Positions 31,029 through 39,161 of a DNA stretch of 39,700 bases are shown here, piece by piece (positions within the stretch are counted from its first letter, which is position 1; each line of letters starts with the position of its first letter). The position numbers and the translations under genes were made by a program. Under the pieces are notes generated by a model. That model saw only the letters and a list, made by a program, of their open reading frames with translations, was not told where the DNA came from and made no database searches. This DNA is from DATAQC01 sp051001215 (lineage in GTDB: Bacteria > Actinomycetota > Acidimicrobiia > Acidimicrobiales > AC-14), in assembly GCA_051001215.1 (NCBI GenBank), contig JBPCNP010000175.1:1-39700 (forward strand), written 5' to 3'.

Positions 31029-31451
31029 ATGCTGGTCATCGACGCGAGCGCCGCGCTCTACCTGTTGGCCTCGAAGGACGGCATAGAGCCGTTCGCCGAG
31101 ATGGGACTGGCGGCACCGGCGCTTCTGTGGTCTGAGGTGACGTCGGTGCTGAACGAGATGCGCTGGAGGGGCGAACTCTCGGTCCCGCTCGCTGACGCGG
31201 TCTTCGACCGACTGCTCTCCTCGCCCATCGACAGGCACACAGGCGACGACCTCTATCGCGACGCCCGGGTCGTGGGCCGAGAGCTCGGCTGGGCCAAGAC
31301 TTACGACGCCGAGTACGTCGCCCTCGCTCGAAGGCTCGACGTTCAGCTCCTGTCGCGAGACGAGCATCTGCGCCGAGGAGCCGGCCGCTTGATCACAGTC
31401 GTTGCCCCCGACGACGTCATCCCTCCGGAGCATTCGACAGGGTTGGGATAA
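31029..31451 (+). CDS. PIN-domain ribonuclease toxin (VapC-like)
   Basis: A 140-aa PIN domain with the metal-binding acidic residues in place: Asp5 (LVIDASAA), Glu36 (LWSEVTS), Asp93 (TYDAEYVALA) and Asp111 (LLSRDEHL). Family members cut specific RNAs (tRNA or rRNA) when not bound by the antitoxin. The ATG directly follows the antitoxin stop. Nothing suggests decay. Confidence 0.88.
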   Translation: MLVIDASAALYLLASKDGIEPFAEMGLAAPALLWSEVTSVLNEMRWRGELSVPLADAVFDRLLSSPIDRHTGDDLYRDARVVGRELGWAKTYDAEYVALARRLDVQLLSRDEHLRRGAGRLITVVAPDDVIPPEHSTGLG

Positions 31452-31498
31452 CGGCACTCCCCCGGTCGACCGCCTCGCTCAGGAGCGCCCCGCGTTGG

Positions 31499-31700
31499 TC
31501 ACGAGCGCCTCGAATCGGGGCACACGATCGGCCGCGCCTGACCAGCCCCCGGACGTCGGGTCAGGAGATGGTTTGACGCCTCAGCCTGCCCGGTGGCACG
31601 GGCCACGATCTGGTGGGCGACCTCCCGCAGCTTGCGATTGTCACGCTGCGAGGCCCTTACCAACATCTTGGAAGGCCTCGTCTGCACTGCACCGCCGTGA
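31499..31700 (-). pseudogene. ANTAR-domain remnant
   Basis: One minus-strand frame ends in SADEAFQ and the next reads MLVRASQRDNRKLREVAHQI. Joined, SADEAFQ-MLVRASQRDNRKLREVA is the end of an ANTAR RNA-binding domain, with a frameshift at the join. The rest of the gene is missing; the beta-helix gene ends just before it. The remainder of the 31452-31704 gap holds nothing else I recognise. Confidence 0.65.
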
Positions 31701-31704
31701 TTTG

Positions 31705-32916
31705 TCAGCAGCCGGGAATGAAGGGTTGGCAATTGTCGGGCTGGTTGGCGGCCACTTCGGTGTCGGTGAGGACCACCCGACCGGCATCGGTGAAGATGCC
31801 ACCGCCCTGACCCGGTCCCGACGTGGTGATGGCGACATTGGCGACCACGTCGCTGCGAACGAGCAGCAATCTCCGCCCGTTCGACAGGCCCCCGCCCTGC
31901 GCGGTGGGGCCCGACACCCGGTTGTTCTTCACGACGGTGCCGGTGAGCTTGGTGTGACCGTTGTTCTCGACGCCGCCGCCACGGGCCGATGCCCCGGCCC
32001 CGTTGGCGGCGGCCGTGTTGGCGGCAACGGTGGTGTTGGCCATGGTGACGGTGCCGTCGGCGATGCTGATGCCGCCCCCGCCCGCCTGGCCGTGGGCGCC
32101 GTTGGCGATAGCCCGGTTGCCCTTGATCTGCGAGGAGTTGACGGCCAGGGTGCCGGTGTTGCCGATACCGCCGCCCGAGGCGATGAAGAACAGTGGTGAC
32201 GAGCCCGCGGCCAGTGCCGAGTTGGCCTCGATGACACTGTCGTCGATGGTCATGATGGCGCCCGTCCGGTTCAGCACGGCGCCACCCACGGCGGCGAAGA
32301 TCATCTGGGTACCGGTGGCCGATGCCGTGTTGTCGCGGAGCACGGTGTTCTTCAGGCGCACGACCCCATTGTTAGCGATGCCGCCACCGCCGGCCGAGCT
32401 CCCCGTGCCGCTGACCGAGTTGTCGCTGATCTTGCTGTCGGTCACGGTGAGACGCCCACTGTTGAGGATGCCTCCGCCGAAGGCGGTCGGGCCGCTCAGG
32501 GAGAGGGCTCCACCCGACACGGTGACTCTGTCGAGAGTGAGATCGGCGCCCGAGGCAACCTCGAGGATCCGGAACGTGGAGTCCGACGACCTCTTGATGG
32601 TGGCATCGTGTCCGTGAACGACGACCGTGCCCGTGATGACCGGGAGGCCGTTGCCGGCATTGTCCTCGGTGCCGAGGGCATAGGTGCAGCCGCGGGCCAG
32701 GTCGATCGTGTCGCCGCCGGCGGTGTTGTTGGCGTGGGCGATGGCGGCGATCAGCCCGGCCGAGCCGCCGCCGGGGCCCCCGCAGGCCACCGTTGTCGAC
32801 GCAGCGGCCGTTCCCGTCATCGCCGCGCTCACCACCACGGCCGTCGTCGCCCATGCCCCGATGAGGCCGTGGATGCGCCGCCGCGTGCCGGCTCGCCGCG
32901 CTGATCTTGTCGCCAT
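31705..32916 (-). CDS. Secreted right-handed beta-helix protein
   Basis: A 403-aa exported protein. An N-terminal signal sequence (RIHGLIGAWATTAVVVSAAM, ending near TAAAS) is followed by a Gly/Asn-rich body with repeated GGGI and NN motifs, such as FGGGILNSGRLTVTDSKISD and GGGGIANNGVVRLKNTVLRD. This is the pattern of a parallel beta-helix of the Pmp/polymorphic-repeat type. No catalytic motif is seen and no anchoring sortase signal is at the C-terminus. GAGGAGA five bases before the ATG marks the start. It may bind polysaccharide or act as an adhesin; this is inference. Confidence 0.8.
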   Translation of the reverse strand: MATRSARRAGTRRRIHGLIGAWATTAVVVSAAMTGTAAASTTVACGGPGGGSAGLIAAIAHANNTAGGDTIDLARGCTYALGTEDNAGNGLPVITGTVVVHGHDATIKRSSDSTFRILEVASGADLTLDRVTVSGGALSLSGPTAFGGGILNSGRLTVTDSKISDNSVSGTGSSAGGGGIANNGVVRLKNTVLRDNTASATGTQMIFAAVGGAVLNRTGAIMTIDDSVIEANSALAAGSSPLFFIASGGGIGNTGTLAVNSSQIKGNRAIANGAHGQAGGGGISIADGTVTMANTTVAANTAAANGAGASARGGGVENNGHTKLTGTVVKNNRVSGPTAQGGGLSNGRRLLLVRSDVVANVAITTSGPGQGGGIFTDAGRVVLTDTEVAANQPDNCQPFIPGC

Positions 32917-33045
32917 GGTTGTCTCCTCGCCACCGTCGAGATGATCGACGGTCTTGCTCCCCATGGACGGTAGCGCATCGGCGGCGGAGATTCCCGACCG
33001 AAAGGCGGTGACCTGCGTGCTGACCGGGCCAGGTCCGGGGCACGC

Positions 33046-33051
33046 GACACT
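33046..33051 (+). promoter_or_regulatory. -10 box of the glycosyltransferase gene
   Basis: GACACT ends six bases before the ATG at 33058; no ribosome site is visible, so the transcript is probably leaderless. Confidence 0.35.
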
Positions 33052-33057
33052 TCGTGC

Positions 33058-34098
33058 ATGGCCCCCACCGTCGCCGTCGTCTCGTTCCGCCTCGGCTGTG
33101 CCGACGGCGTCTCGGTGGAGGCGGCGAAGTGGGGCGCGGCGTTGGGGTCCCTGGGGTTCCGGGTGGTCACCGTCGCCGGCCGAGGACCGGTCGACCGACT
33201 GCTGCCGGGCCTGGCCATCGCCGCCCCGTGCCCTCCCACGCCGCTCGAGATCGACAACGCCCTGGCCGACGCCGACCTGGTGGTGGTCGAGAACCTCTGT
33301 TCGCTCCCCCTCAACCGCGCTGCGGCCCGGGCCGTGGCTGGCGCCCTCGCCCGTCGCCCGGCCGTCTTCCACCACCACGACCTGGCCTGGCAACGGGCTC
33401 CGTTCGCCGACGTGGCCGGGTTCCCGCCCGTCGGCCCCAGCTGGGTTCATGTGACCGTGAACCACCGGAGCCGAGCCGAACTGGCTCTCCGCGGGGTGGC
33501 AGCCACCGTCATTCCCAATTGCTTCGACGTCGACGTCGGCCCCGGTGACCGGGCATCGACCCGCGCCGCCCTCGGCGTCGCCCCCGGCGTGCGCCTCCTC
33601 GTGCAGCCGACGCGCGCCATCGCCCGCAAGAACGTCCCCGGCGCCCTCCGCCTGGCCCGGGACCTGGGCGCGACCTACTGGTTGGTCGGGTCGGCCGAGG
33701 ACGGCTACGGCCCCGAGCTCGAACGACTGCTCGCCGATGCCCGCGTGCCCACGGTGACGGGTCTGCCCACCGGTGTCTGCATGGCCGACGCCTACGCGGC
33801 GGCCGATGCCGTCGCGCTCCCCTCCACGTGGGAAGGCTTCGGGAACCCAACCGTGGAGTCGGCCGTGCACCGCCGGCCCCTGGCCGTGGGGCGATATCCA
33901 GTGGCCCGGGAGATCGCCGCCTACGGGTTCCGGTGGTTTCCCGCCGACGAGCCTCGTCCACTGGCCGCCTGGCTCGACGCGCCGGACACCGCCATGCTCG
34001 ACGCCAACCAGGCCATCGCCCGACGGCACTTCTCGCTAGCGTCGCTCGAACGGCGCCTGGCCCGCCTCCTCTCGGAGACAGGCTGGCGAGCCGCCTGA
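33058..34098 (+). CDS. GT4-family glycosyltransferase
   Basis: A 346-aa GT-B glycosyltransferase. The C-terminal donor-binding domain contains RLLVQPTRAIARKNVPGAL near residue 180 and the EX7E motif in PSTWEGFGNPTVESAV, characteristic of GT4. The N-terminal acceptor domain begins TVAVVSFRLGCADGVSVEAAKW. Sugar and acceptor are unknown. It is divergent from the beta-helix gene and could modify that or another envelope polymer. The small membrane gene follows after 46 bases. Confidence 0.85.
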   Translation: MAPTVAVVSFRLGCADGVSVEAAKWGAALGSLGFRVVTVAGRGPVDRLLPGLAIAAPCPPTPLEIDNALADADLVVVENLCSLPLNRAAARAVAGALARRPAVFHHHDLAWQRAPFADVAGFPPVGPSWVHVTVNHRSRAELALRGVAATVIPNCFDVDVGPGDRASTRAALGVAPGVRLLVQPTRAIARKNVPGALRLARDLGATYWLVGSAEDGYGPELERLLADARVPTVTGLPTGVCMADAYAAADAVALPSTWEGFGNPTVESAVHRRPLAVGRYPVAREIAAYGFRWFPADEPRPLAAWLDAPDTAMLDANQAIARRHFSLASLERRLARLLSETGWRAA

Positions 34099-34144
34099 CG
34101 ACGATGGCCGCAAAGCAGTGACCACCAGCAGGGACCGCGAGCCG

Positions 34145-34420
34145 ATGACAACGACCGACGACGACGATGATCCCGTGCTGGCCCGCCGACTGCGCATGGA
34201 CCGACTGGCCCAGCTGGGCAAGAGGATCGGCTACGCGTGCCTGCTGGCGACCGCCGTGGTCTTCGGCGTCGGGGCGACCCGGGGCTTCACCTCGGGCGTG
34301 GTCACGGCGGTGGTCGTGACTCTGGCTGCGGGCTCGGCGGTGCTCCTGCCCGCCATCATCGTGGGCTACGGCGTGCGGGCGGCCGAGCGCGAGGAGCGCG
34401 GGGGCGGCAGCTTCCATTGA
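34145..34420 (+). CDS. Small two-helix membrane protein
   Basis: A 91-aa protein (100 aa if the GTG at 34118 is used) with an acidic N-terminus (MTTTDDDDDPVLARRLRMDR) and two helices, GKRIGYACLLATAVVFGVGA and VVTAVVVTLAAGSAVLLPAI, followed by a charged tail. I recognise no specific family. It sits between the glycosyltransferase and alcohol dehydrogenase genes. Confidence 0.7.
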   Translation: MTTTDDDDDPVLARRLRMDRLAQLGKRIGYACLLATAVVFGVGATRGFTSGVVTAVVVTLAAGSAVLLPAIIVGYGVRAAEREERGGGSFH

Positions 34421-34422
34421 GG

Positions 34423-34428
34423 TAGAAA
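34423..34428 (+). promoter_or_regulatory. -10 box of the alcohol dehydrogenase gene
   Basis: TAGAAA ends six bases before the GTG at 34435. It overlaps the region right after the small membrane gene's stop. Confidence 0.35.
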
Positions 34429-34434
34429 GCCACT

Positions 34435-35541
34435 GTGGCTCGGGCCGCGGTCCTCACCGCCCTCACCCAACCGCTGGTCCTGCGTGACGACATCGAGGTC
34501 GAGGCACCGCGCGCCGGCGAGATCGGGTTGCACATGGCCGCTTCGGGCGTCTGCCACTCCGACCTGTCGATGCGCGACGGCATCCTGCCCATCCCCCTGC
34601 CCGCCGTGCTGGGCCACGAAGGAGCGGGCATCGTCACCGAGATCGGTCCCGGTGTCACCGACGTGGCCCTCGGTGATCACGTCGTCGTGTCCTGGGTCCC
34701 CCAGTGCGGACGGTGCTACTACTGCGGTCGAGGTCAGCCCGAGCTGTGCCAGGAGGCGGACGCCGTGTTGATCTCCGGTGGCCTGCTCGACGGCACACCG
34801 CGCCTGCGCTGTGGTGGCGCTCCCCTCTTCCAGATGTCGGGGTGCGGCACCTTCGCCACCGACACGGTGGTCCCGGCTACCGGCGCCATCAGCGTCCCCG
34901 CCGACATCGACCTGAGCCTGGCCGCCCTTCTGGCCTGCGGCGTGCTCACCGGCGTGGGAGCGGTGCTCAACACCGCCCAGGTCGTCGAGGGCGACATCGT
35001 CGCCGTCGTCGGCTGCGGAGGTGTGGGCCTCAATGTCATCCAGGGCGCCCGGATCGCCGGCGCGGGGGTCATCGTGGCCGTGGACACCAACCCGGCCAAG
35101 CTGGCGTTGGCCGACGAGCTCGGTGCCACCCACCTGGTCGACGCCAGCCACGGCGACCCCGTCGCGGCGGTAATGGGAGTCAGCGGCGAGCGAGGGGCTG
35201 ACGTCGCCTTCGAGGTCATCGGCCTCGGTCGCACCATCGACCAGGTGGTGGCCATGACCCGGCGGGGTGGCCAGGCCGTGCTCGTCGGCATCCCGTCCAT
35301 GGACGTGATGATGAGCCTGCCGGCCATGGTGGGAGTGGTGCTGGCGGAGAAGACGATCAGGGGGTGCTGGTACGGCTCGGCCGACGTGCGCCGCGACATC
35401 CCCCGCCTGGTCGAGCTCCATCGCCGGGGCGAGCTCGAATTGGAGAAGCTGGTGTCCCGGCGCATCGGGCTCGACGAGGTGAACGACGCCTTCCGAGCCA
35501 TGACCGCGGGCGAGGTGGCCCGCTCGGTGATCGTCTACTGA
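34435..35541 (+). CDS. Zinc-dependent medium-chain alcohol dehydrogenase
   Basis: A 368-aa MDR alcohol dehydrogenase. The catalytic zinc ligands are Cys40 (GVCHSD), His61 (LGHEGAG) and Cys168 (LLACGVLTG). The structural zinc ligands are Cys91, Cys94, Cys97 and Cys105. The Rossmann motif VVGCGGVGLNV (191-201) and the following Asp in VAVDTNPAK indicate NAD preference. All catalytic elements are intact. Mycobacterial AdhB/AdhD-type enzymes are close in pattern; the substrate is unknown. Confidence 0.9.
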   Translation: MARAAVLTALTQPLVLRDDIEVEAPRAGEIGLHMAASGVCHSDLSMRDGILPIPLPAVLGHEGAGIVTEIGPGVTDVALGDHVVVSWVPQCGRCYYCGRGQPELCQEADAVLISGGLLDGTPRLRCGGAPLFQMSGCGTFATDTVVPATGAISVPADIDLSLAALLACGVLTGVGAVLNTAQVVEGDIVAVVGCGGVGLNVIQGARIAGAGVIVAVDTNPAKLALADELGATHLVDASHGDPVAAVMGVSGERGADVAFEVIGLGRTIDQVVAMTRRGGQAVLVGIPSMDVMMSLPAMVGVVLAEKTIRGCWYGSADVRRDIPRLVELHRRGELELEKLVSRRIGLDEVNDAFRAMTAGEVARSVIVY

Positions 35542-35601
35542 GCTGGGCCTGAAGATCTCGCCCCCGCGACGGTGGCGTGCCCGGAGCCGTAGGACGGGTG
35601 A

Positions 35602-35763
35602 AGCGGAGACCCCTCGGGGAAGGCCTGGGGCACCAAGAAGTTGTTGAAGCAGCTCGAGCAGTCCCTGCTGGCAGCAACGGGCCTCCCTGAGCCTGACGAC
35701 GAACCGTTGGTGCACTACTCGCCCGGGGTCGTGATCCGGCTGGGAGCACCTCACCCGCTCTGA
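35602..35763 (+). other. Coding-like fragment without a start
   Basis: The gap between the dehydrogenase and the M23 peptidase (35542-35833) contains an open stretch reading GTKKLLKQLEQSLLAATGLP then EPDDEPLVHYSPGVVIRLGA before a TGA. It has coding-like composition but no ATG or GTG before it, and an in-frame stop sits just upstream. It may be the tail of a lost gene. No riboswitch could be confirmed here. Confidence 0.3.
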
Positions 35764-35790
35764 CCGCGCCTGTGGCAGATGTTGGTGGTG

Positions 35791-35819
35791 TTGTCAATGT
35801 TGCGGTTGTTGTCTATCCT
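35791..35819 (+). promoter_or_regulatory. Promoter of the M23 peptidase gene
   Basis: TTGTCA (35791-35796) and TATCCT (35814-35819) are 17 bases apart, a good housekeeping-type promoter. Transcription would start near 35826, leaving about 8 bases before the GTG at 35834. Confidence 0.55.
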
Positions 35820-35833
35820 CATGCTCGCTGCGA

Positions 35834-37129
35834 GTGGCGTCCACGCCGGTCGGAGCGTTCGTCGCCGTGGTCCCCGCATCCTCGAATCCCGCCCGTGCTG
35901 TGCGCCCGCCTGCCTGTCGGCGGCCGCGGTTGCCAGCGCCGCGCCTGATCAGGACCGCCGTGGTCACCACGGCCATGCTCGTGCCAGTCATGCTGGTGAC
36001 AGCCGGGCTCGTGGCCGCCATGATCGTGGCCGCCGGCCCGTCGGGGCGAGCGGCCTGGGCCTCCGGCACCTCAGACCGCGACGCCACCAGGAAGAAGCAA
36101 CAGCAGGTGAAGGCCCAGCTCGATCTGGCCAAGGCCACCGACGCAGGGGTGGAGGCCGAGCTGGCCCGCCTCGACCGGGCCGTCTCCGCCCAACGGGCTC
36201 GGGCCGACGACGCCCATCAGGCCGAGGCGGTCGCCCTCGCCGGTCTGCGGGCGGCAACCGGGCGCCTCGACGCCATCGACGCCAGGGTCCAGGGCCTCCG
36301 CCAAGACCTGGCCCGCCGGGCCGTGCAGGCCTACACCGACCCGGCCGGCCAGGGCGGCATCATGGCTCTGAGCAAAGCCGCCACCTTCGACGCCGCCGCC
36401 CGCCGCCAGGCCCTGCTCGATCTCGTCCAGTCGAGCACGACCAGTGCGGTCGAAGGCCTGCGAGGTACCCGCCAGGACCAGGCCGAGGCCAAAAGGGCTG
36501 TCCAGGCGGCCGAGAAGGTGGCCAACCAACGCGCCTCGGTCGAAGCCGATCGCACCAAGGTGTTGCAGAGGTCGCAGGCCGCCCAGCAGGCGACCCATGC
36601 GGAGTTGACCAAGCGCATTGCCGACCTCCAGGGCGAGAGCGCCGAGCTCAGCGGCCACCAGGTGGAGCTGGAGAACCTCATCCGCCAGCGATCCTCGCCC
36701 GGTGGCCCCGCGGTGGCGCCAGGGACCCAGGTCGGCAGCGGGACGGCCTCGTCGGCCGGGTTGATCTGGCCGATCCACGCCCCGGTCACTTCCGAGTTCG
36801 GCCCTCGTTGGGGCAGCTTTCACCCGGGAATCGACATCGCCGCCACCACCGGCACCCCCATCGCCGCAGCCAAGGATGGCACCGTCGTCTTCTCCGGCCC
36901 CAACGACGGGTACGGCAACTACGTGTGCATCGACCACGGCGGCGGGATGTCCACCTGCTATGCCCATCAGTCACGAATCGCCGTCTCCGAAGGCCAATCC
37001 GTACGCCAGGGCGAGATCATCGGGTTCGTCGGGTCCACCGGCCATTCGACCGGACCCCACCTCCACTTCGAGGTGCGAATCAACGGCGTCGTTCAGAACC
37101 CCCGCAACTACGAGGTGGGCTCCCCGTAG
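35834..37129 (+). CDS. M23-family peptidoglycan endopeptidase with coiled coil
   Basis: A 431-aa cell-wall hydrolase of the LytM/EnvC type. A membrane or signal segment (about 41-68) is followed by a long coiled coil (about 80-290) and the LytM domain (about 308-431). Zinc ligands His330 and Asp334 are in SFHPGIDIA, and His409 and His411 in GPHLHFEV, so it should be active. Coiled-coil members often act or regulate at the division site. The GTG start is supported by promoter position; an ATG 46 codons later is possible. Confidence 0.87.
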   Translation: MASTPVGAFVAVVPASSNPARAVRPPACRRPRLPAPRLIRTAVVTTAMLVPVMLVTAGLVAAMIVAAGPSGRAAWASGTSDRDATRKKQQQVKAQLDLAKATDAGVEAELARLDRAVSAQRARADDAHQAEAVALAGLRAATGRLDAIDARVQGLRQDLARRAVQAYTDPAGQGGIMALSKAATFDAAARRQALLDLVQSSTTSAVEGLRGTRQDQAEAKRAVQAAEKVANQRASVEADRTKVLQRSQAAQQATHAELTKRIADLQGESAELSGHQVELENLIRQRSSPGGPAVAPGTQVGSGTASSAGLIWPIHAPVTSEFGPRWGSFHPGIDIAATTGTPIAAAKDGTVVFSGPNDGYGNYVCIDHGGGMSTCYAHQSRIAVSEGQSVRQGEIIGFVGSTGHSTGPHLHFEVRINGVVQNPRNYEVGSP

Positions 37130-37235
37130 CTCGCCTGGCGCCGTCGCACTGCGGGCGCCCAGTGCCCGAGTGCGTAATGATCACGCCGACGCCGGCCAGA
37201 CAGATCGCCGCGCCCGGAGGACTCGCCCGCCCGGA

Positions 37236-37241
37236 TACGGT
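37236..37241 (+). promoter_or_regulatory. -10 box of the small membrane-protein pair
   Basis: TACGGT ends six bases before the GTG at 37248, consistent with a leaderless start. The rest of the 118-bp gap after the peptidase holds nothing recognised. Confidence 0.35.
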
Positions 37242-37247
37242 TGGCGT

Positions 37248-37637
37248 GTGCACCGGCGCTGGTACTCCGGGAAGGCCCTGCTGCTGCACCTGGCGTTCGT
37301 CACCGTCGCCCCTCTGTGCCTTTTCGCCGGGTGGTGGCAGGTCAATCGGGCCAGGTCCGGCAACCTGGCCAGCTACGGCTACGCCGTCGAATGGCCGGTG
37401 TTCGCCGTCGTGGCCGGCTACTTCTGGTGGCAGCTCATCCATCACCGCCCGAACGACGAGGCGGCCAAGGTTTTGCAGTCTCATCAGGCTCGAGGTGCTA
37501 TGGGCGAGCCCGAGGGGGGCCAGCAACGGCGGCGCGACGAAGAGAGCCCTGCACTGCGGTCGTACAACGACGCCCTGTCAGCTCTCGCCGCCGAGGGCCG
37601 ACCGAAGACGTGGCGAAACCCGAAGGGCCTGCCGTGA
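37248..37637 (+). CDS. Two-helix membrane protein paired with DUF3817
   Basis: A 129-aa protein starting MHRRWYSGKALLLHLAFVTV with two helices (about 9-30 and 45-64) and conserved Trp/Gln (AGWWQVNRARSGNLASYGYA), followed by a charged cytoplasmic tail. The pattern occurs in small actinobacterial membrane proteins next to DUF3817. It slightly resembles the first part of SURF1 but lacks its middle domain. Its stop overlaps the next start by 4 bases. Confidence 0.7.
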   Translation: MHRRWYSGKALLLHLAFVTVAPLCLFAGWWQVNRARSGNLASYGYAVEWPVFAVVAGYFWWQLIHHRPNDEAAKVLQSHQARGAMGEPEGGQQRRRDEESPALRSYNDALSALAAEGRPKTWRNPKGLP

Positions 37638-37951
37638 CAGCAGCGCTCCGCCGTTACCGGGTGATGGCTGACGTCGTCGGGGTGGCGCTGGTGGTGCTCG
37701 TCTTCGTGGGCATGCCGCTCGAGTACGGCGCCGGCCGGCCCACGGTGGTGCGCGTGCTCGGCCCCATTCACGGGTTCCTCTACATCGCCTACCTCCTGGC
37801 CGCCATCGACTTGAGCCGCCGAGCGCAACTCAGGTGGCCCCAGATGCTGGCCATGGCCGTCGCCGGGCTCGTTCCCGTTGTCGCCTTCATCGTCGAACGG
37901 CGCGTGACGAGGCGCGTTCTGCAGCAGATGGCGCAGCCGCTGTCGGCTTAG
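37634..37951 (+). CDS. DUF3817 membrane protein
   Basis: A 105-aa integral membrane protein with three helices and the family segment VRVLGPIHGFLYIAYLLAAI. It begins at a GTG overlapping the previous stop (GTGA), so the pair is translated together. Related domains occur in YdzA-like proteins and some transporters; function is unknown. Confidence 0.82.
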   Translation: MTAALRRYRVMADVVGVALVVLVFVGMPLEYGAGRPTVVRVLGPIHGFLYIAYLLAAIDLSRRAQLRWPQMLAMAVAGLVPVVAFIVERRVTRRVLQQMAQPLSA

Positions 37952-37989
37952 GTCGGCTCGGCCCTGTCTCAGGGAGCGGCTCCGGGCGC

Positions 37990-38125
37990 CGGCGCGAGTG
38001 ACTCGGGTCACCGTCGCGGTCCGGTGGTTGAAGTCCCCCACCACGGCGACGGCTTGGCCGTCAATTCCGTCTTCGCTGAGCGTGAAGGCGACCGTCACAT
38101 CGCCACTTCTCTTCTTGGCGTCACA
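37990..38125 (-). pseudogene. CBM48-like (isoamylase N-terminal) remnant
   Basis: The minus strand reads AKKRSGDVTVAFTLSEDGID then GQAVAVVGDFNHRTATVTRV, the beginning of a glycogen-binding CBM48/AMPK-type domain (canonical VVGDFNDW). No start codon is retained upstream, the domain's second half is absent, and the DUF3817 gene lies beyond on the other strand. It is a broken remnant. Confidence 0.6.
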
Positions 38126-38143
38126 CCGGATCGTCGGAGTCCT

Positions 38144-38491
38144 TCAAGGTGGATTCGCGGTTGGAACTGGCCAGCTGGGTGAACAGCGCGCTCGGGGGCG
38201 GCGATCCGGCCGAACGGCGCGGAGGGAGAAGGATGTCAAGCCACTGGTGTCGGCGGCGCTGGCATCGTGGAGGTCAACTACCACGCTCAGGTCGTCTTGG
38301 CCGTCGATGATGTCAGCCAGGACGCTGCCGAGATGCCTGGCGCCGGTGACGTCGAGGTCGCCATGGACCGTGACCACGACGGTATCCAGGTCGCGACTGG
38401 TGGCGATTCGGAACCGGCCCGAGCGGACCGGGGCCGTCGCTCCCGTCGTCACGGCACTGGCTGTTGAAAAACGAAGTTGCTCTGGGGTCAT
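38144..38491 (-). CDS. STAS-domain (anti-anti-sigma-like) protein, possibly frameshifted
   Basis: A 115-aa frame with a STAS core: RIATSRDLDTVVVTVHGDLD, then GSVLADIIDGQDDLSVVVDL and ADTSGLTSF. The Ser in DTSG aligns with the phosphorylated Ser of SpoIIAA/RsbV. After this point the sequence becomes Arg/Pro-rich (RAVRPDRRPRARCSPSWPVP) rather than the usual last helix; another frame nearby reads SALFTQLASSNRESTLK. A late frameshift is likely. GGAGA upstream of the ATG is present. The nearest anti-sigma gene is 27 kb away. Confidence 0.55.
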   Translation of the reverse strand: MTPEQLRFSTASAVTTGATAPVRSGRFRIATSRDLDTVVVTVHGDLDVTGARHLGSVLADIIDGQDDLSVVVDLHDASAADTSGLTSFSLRAVRPDRRPRARCSPSWPVPTANPP

Positions 38492-38639
38492 TTCGTCTTC
38501 TCCGAACGACAAACCCAAGCGAGCGATCAGGTGGCACCCGCACGAACCGGGACCCGTCGTCCTGAGCGGCTGAGGTTCCCGACCGAGCGACGGCTCTTCG
38601 AACTGGTTCGTGGCTGTTGTCCCAACCGCCCACACAGTC

Positions 38640-39092
38640 CCACAGGTGCGGCCACCGTCGACGAGATTGGCTAGGGCCCGTGCCTTTCGAGCATGGTCGA
38701 CGAGGCGCTGATCGAGGTCGCCGACATGGCTGAGGAGCAGCGGTGGCCGCGCTTCTGCCGCCATGCCTCCGAGCGGGGCGTGCACCGCTCGTTGTCGTTC
38801 CCACTCATGGCCCGAGGCCAGGCCCTCGGCGCCCTGAACCTCTACGGCCGCCAGATCCGGGCGTTCAGCGCCAACGATCGCGAGACGGGATCGATGTTCG
38901 CGGCCCAGGCGGCCGTGGCCCTGGGCGGTCATCGACCAGGCCATGGGCATCCTCATCGGCCAGAACGGCTACAGCCAGGATCTCGCCTTCGACACCCTGA
39001 AGATCACCTCCCAGTCGCCGAACCGAAAATTGCGTCATGTGGCCGAGGAGATCGTCCGCACCGCCACGTCGGCGGACCCACACTCGGGCTGA
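38640..39092 (+). pseudogene. GAF-ANTAR regulator, decayed
   Basis: The C-terminal part of a GAF domain reads GPCLSSMVDEALIEVADMAE, QRWPRFCRHASERGVHRSLS and NLYGRQIRAFSANDRETGSM. A stop lies in frame just before GPCL. Near 38925 the frame changes to AVIDQAMGILIGQNGYSQDL and PNRKLRHVAEEIVRTAT, an ANTAR RNA-binding domain. The linking helix is missing, implying a short deletion. Proteins of this type are transcription antiterminators that can partner with PdtaS-like kinases. Confidence 0.75.
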
Positions 39093-39161
39093 CCTCGTGC
39101 TCGCTCTCGAGCAGGCCGGTGCGGGTGGCATGACGGTGTGTGCGGGGGGCCGCTCCCATCG

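Noticed and set aside
35542..35833. c-di-AMP riboswitch before the M23 peptidase
   Set aside because: Such riboswitches precede cell-wall hydrolase genes in actinobacteria, but the conserved core could not be matched, and the promoter at 35791-35819 leaves a leader of only about 8 bases.
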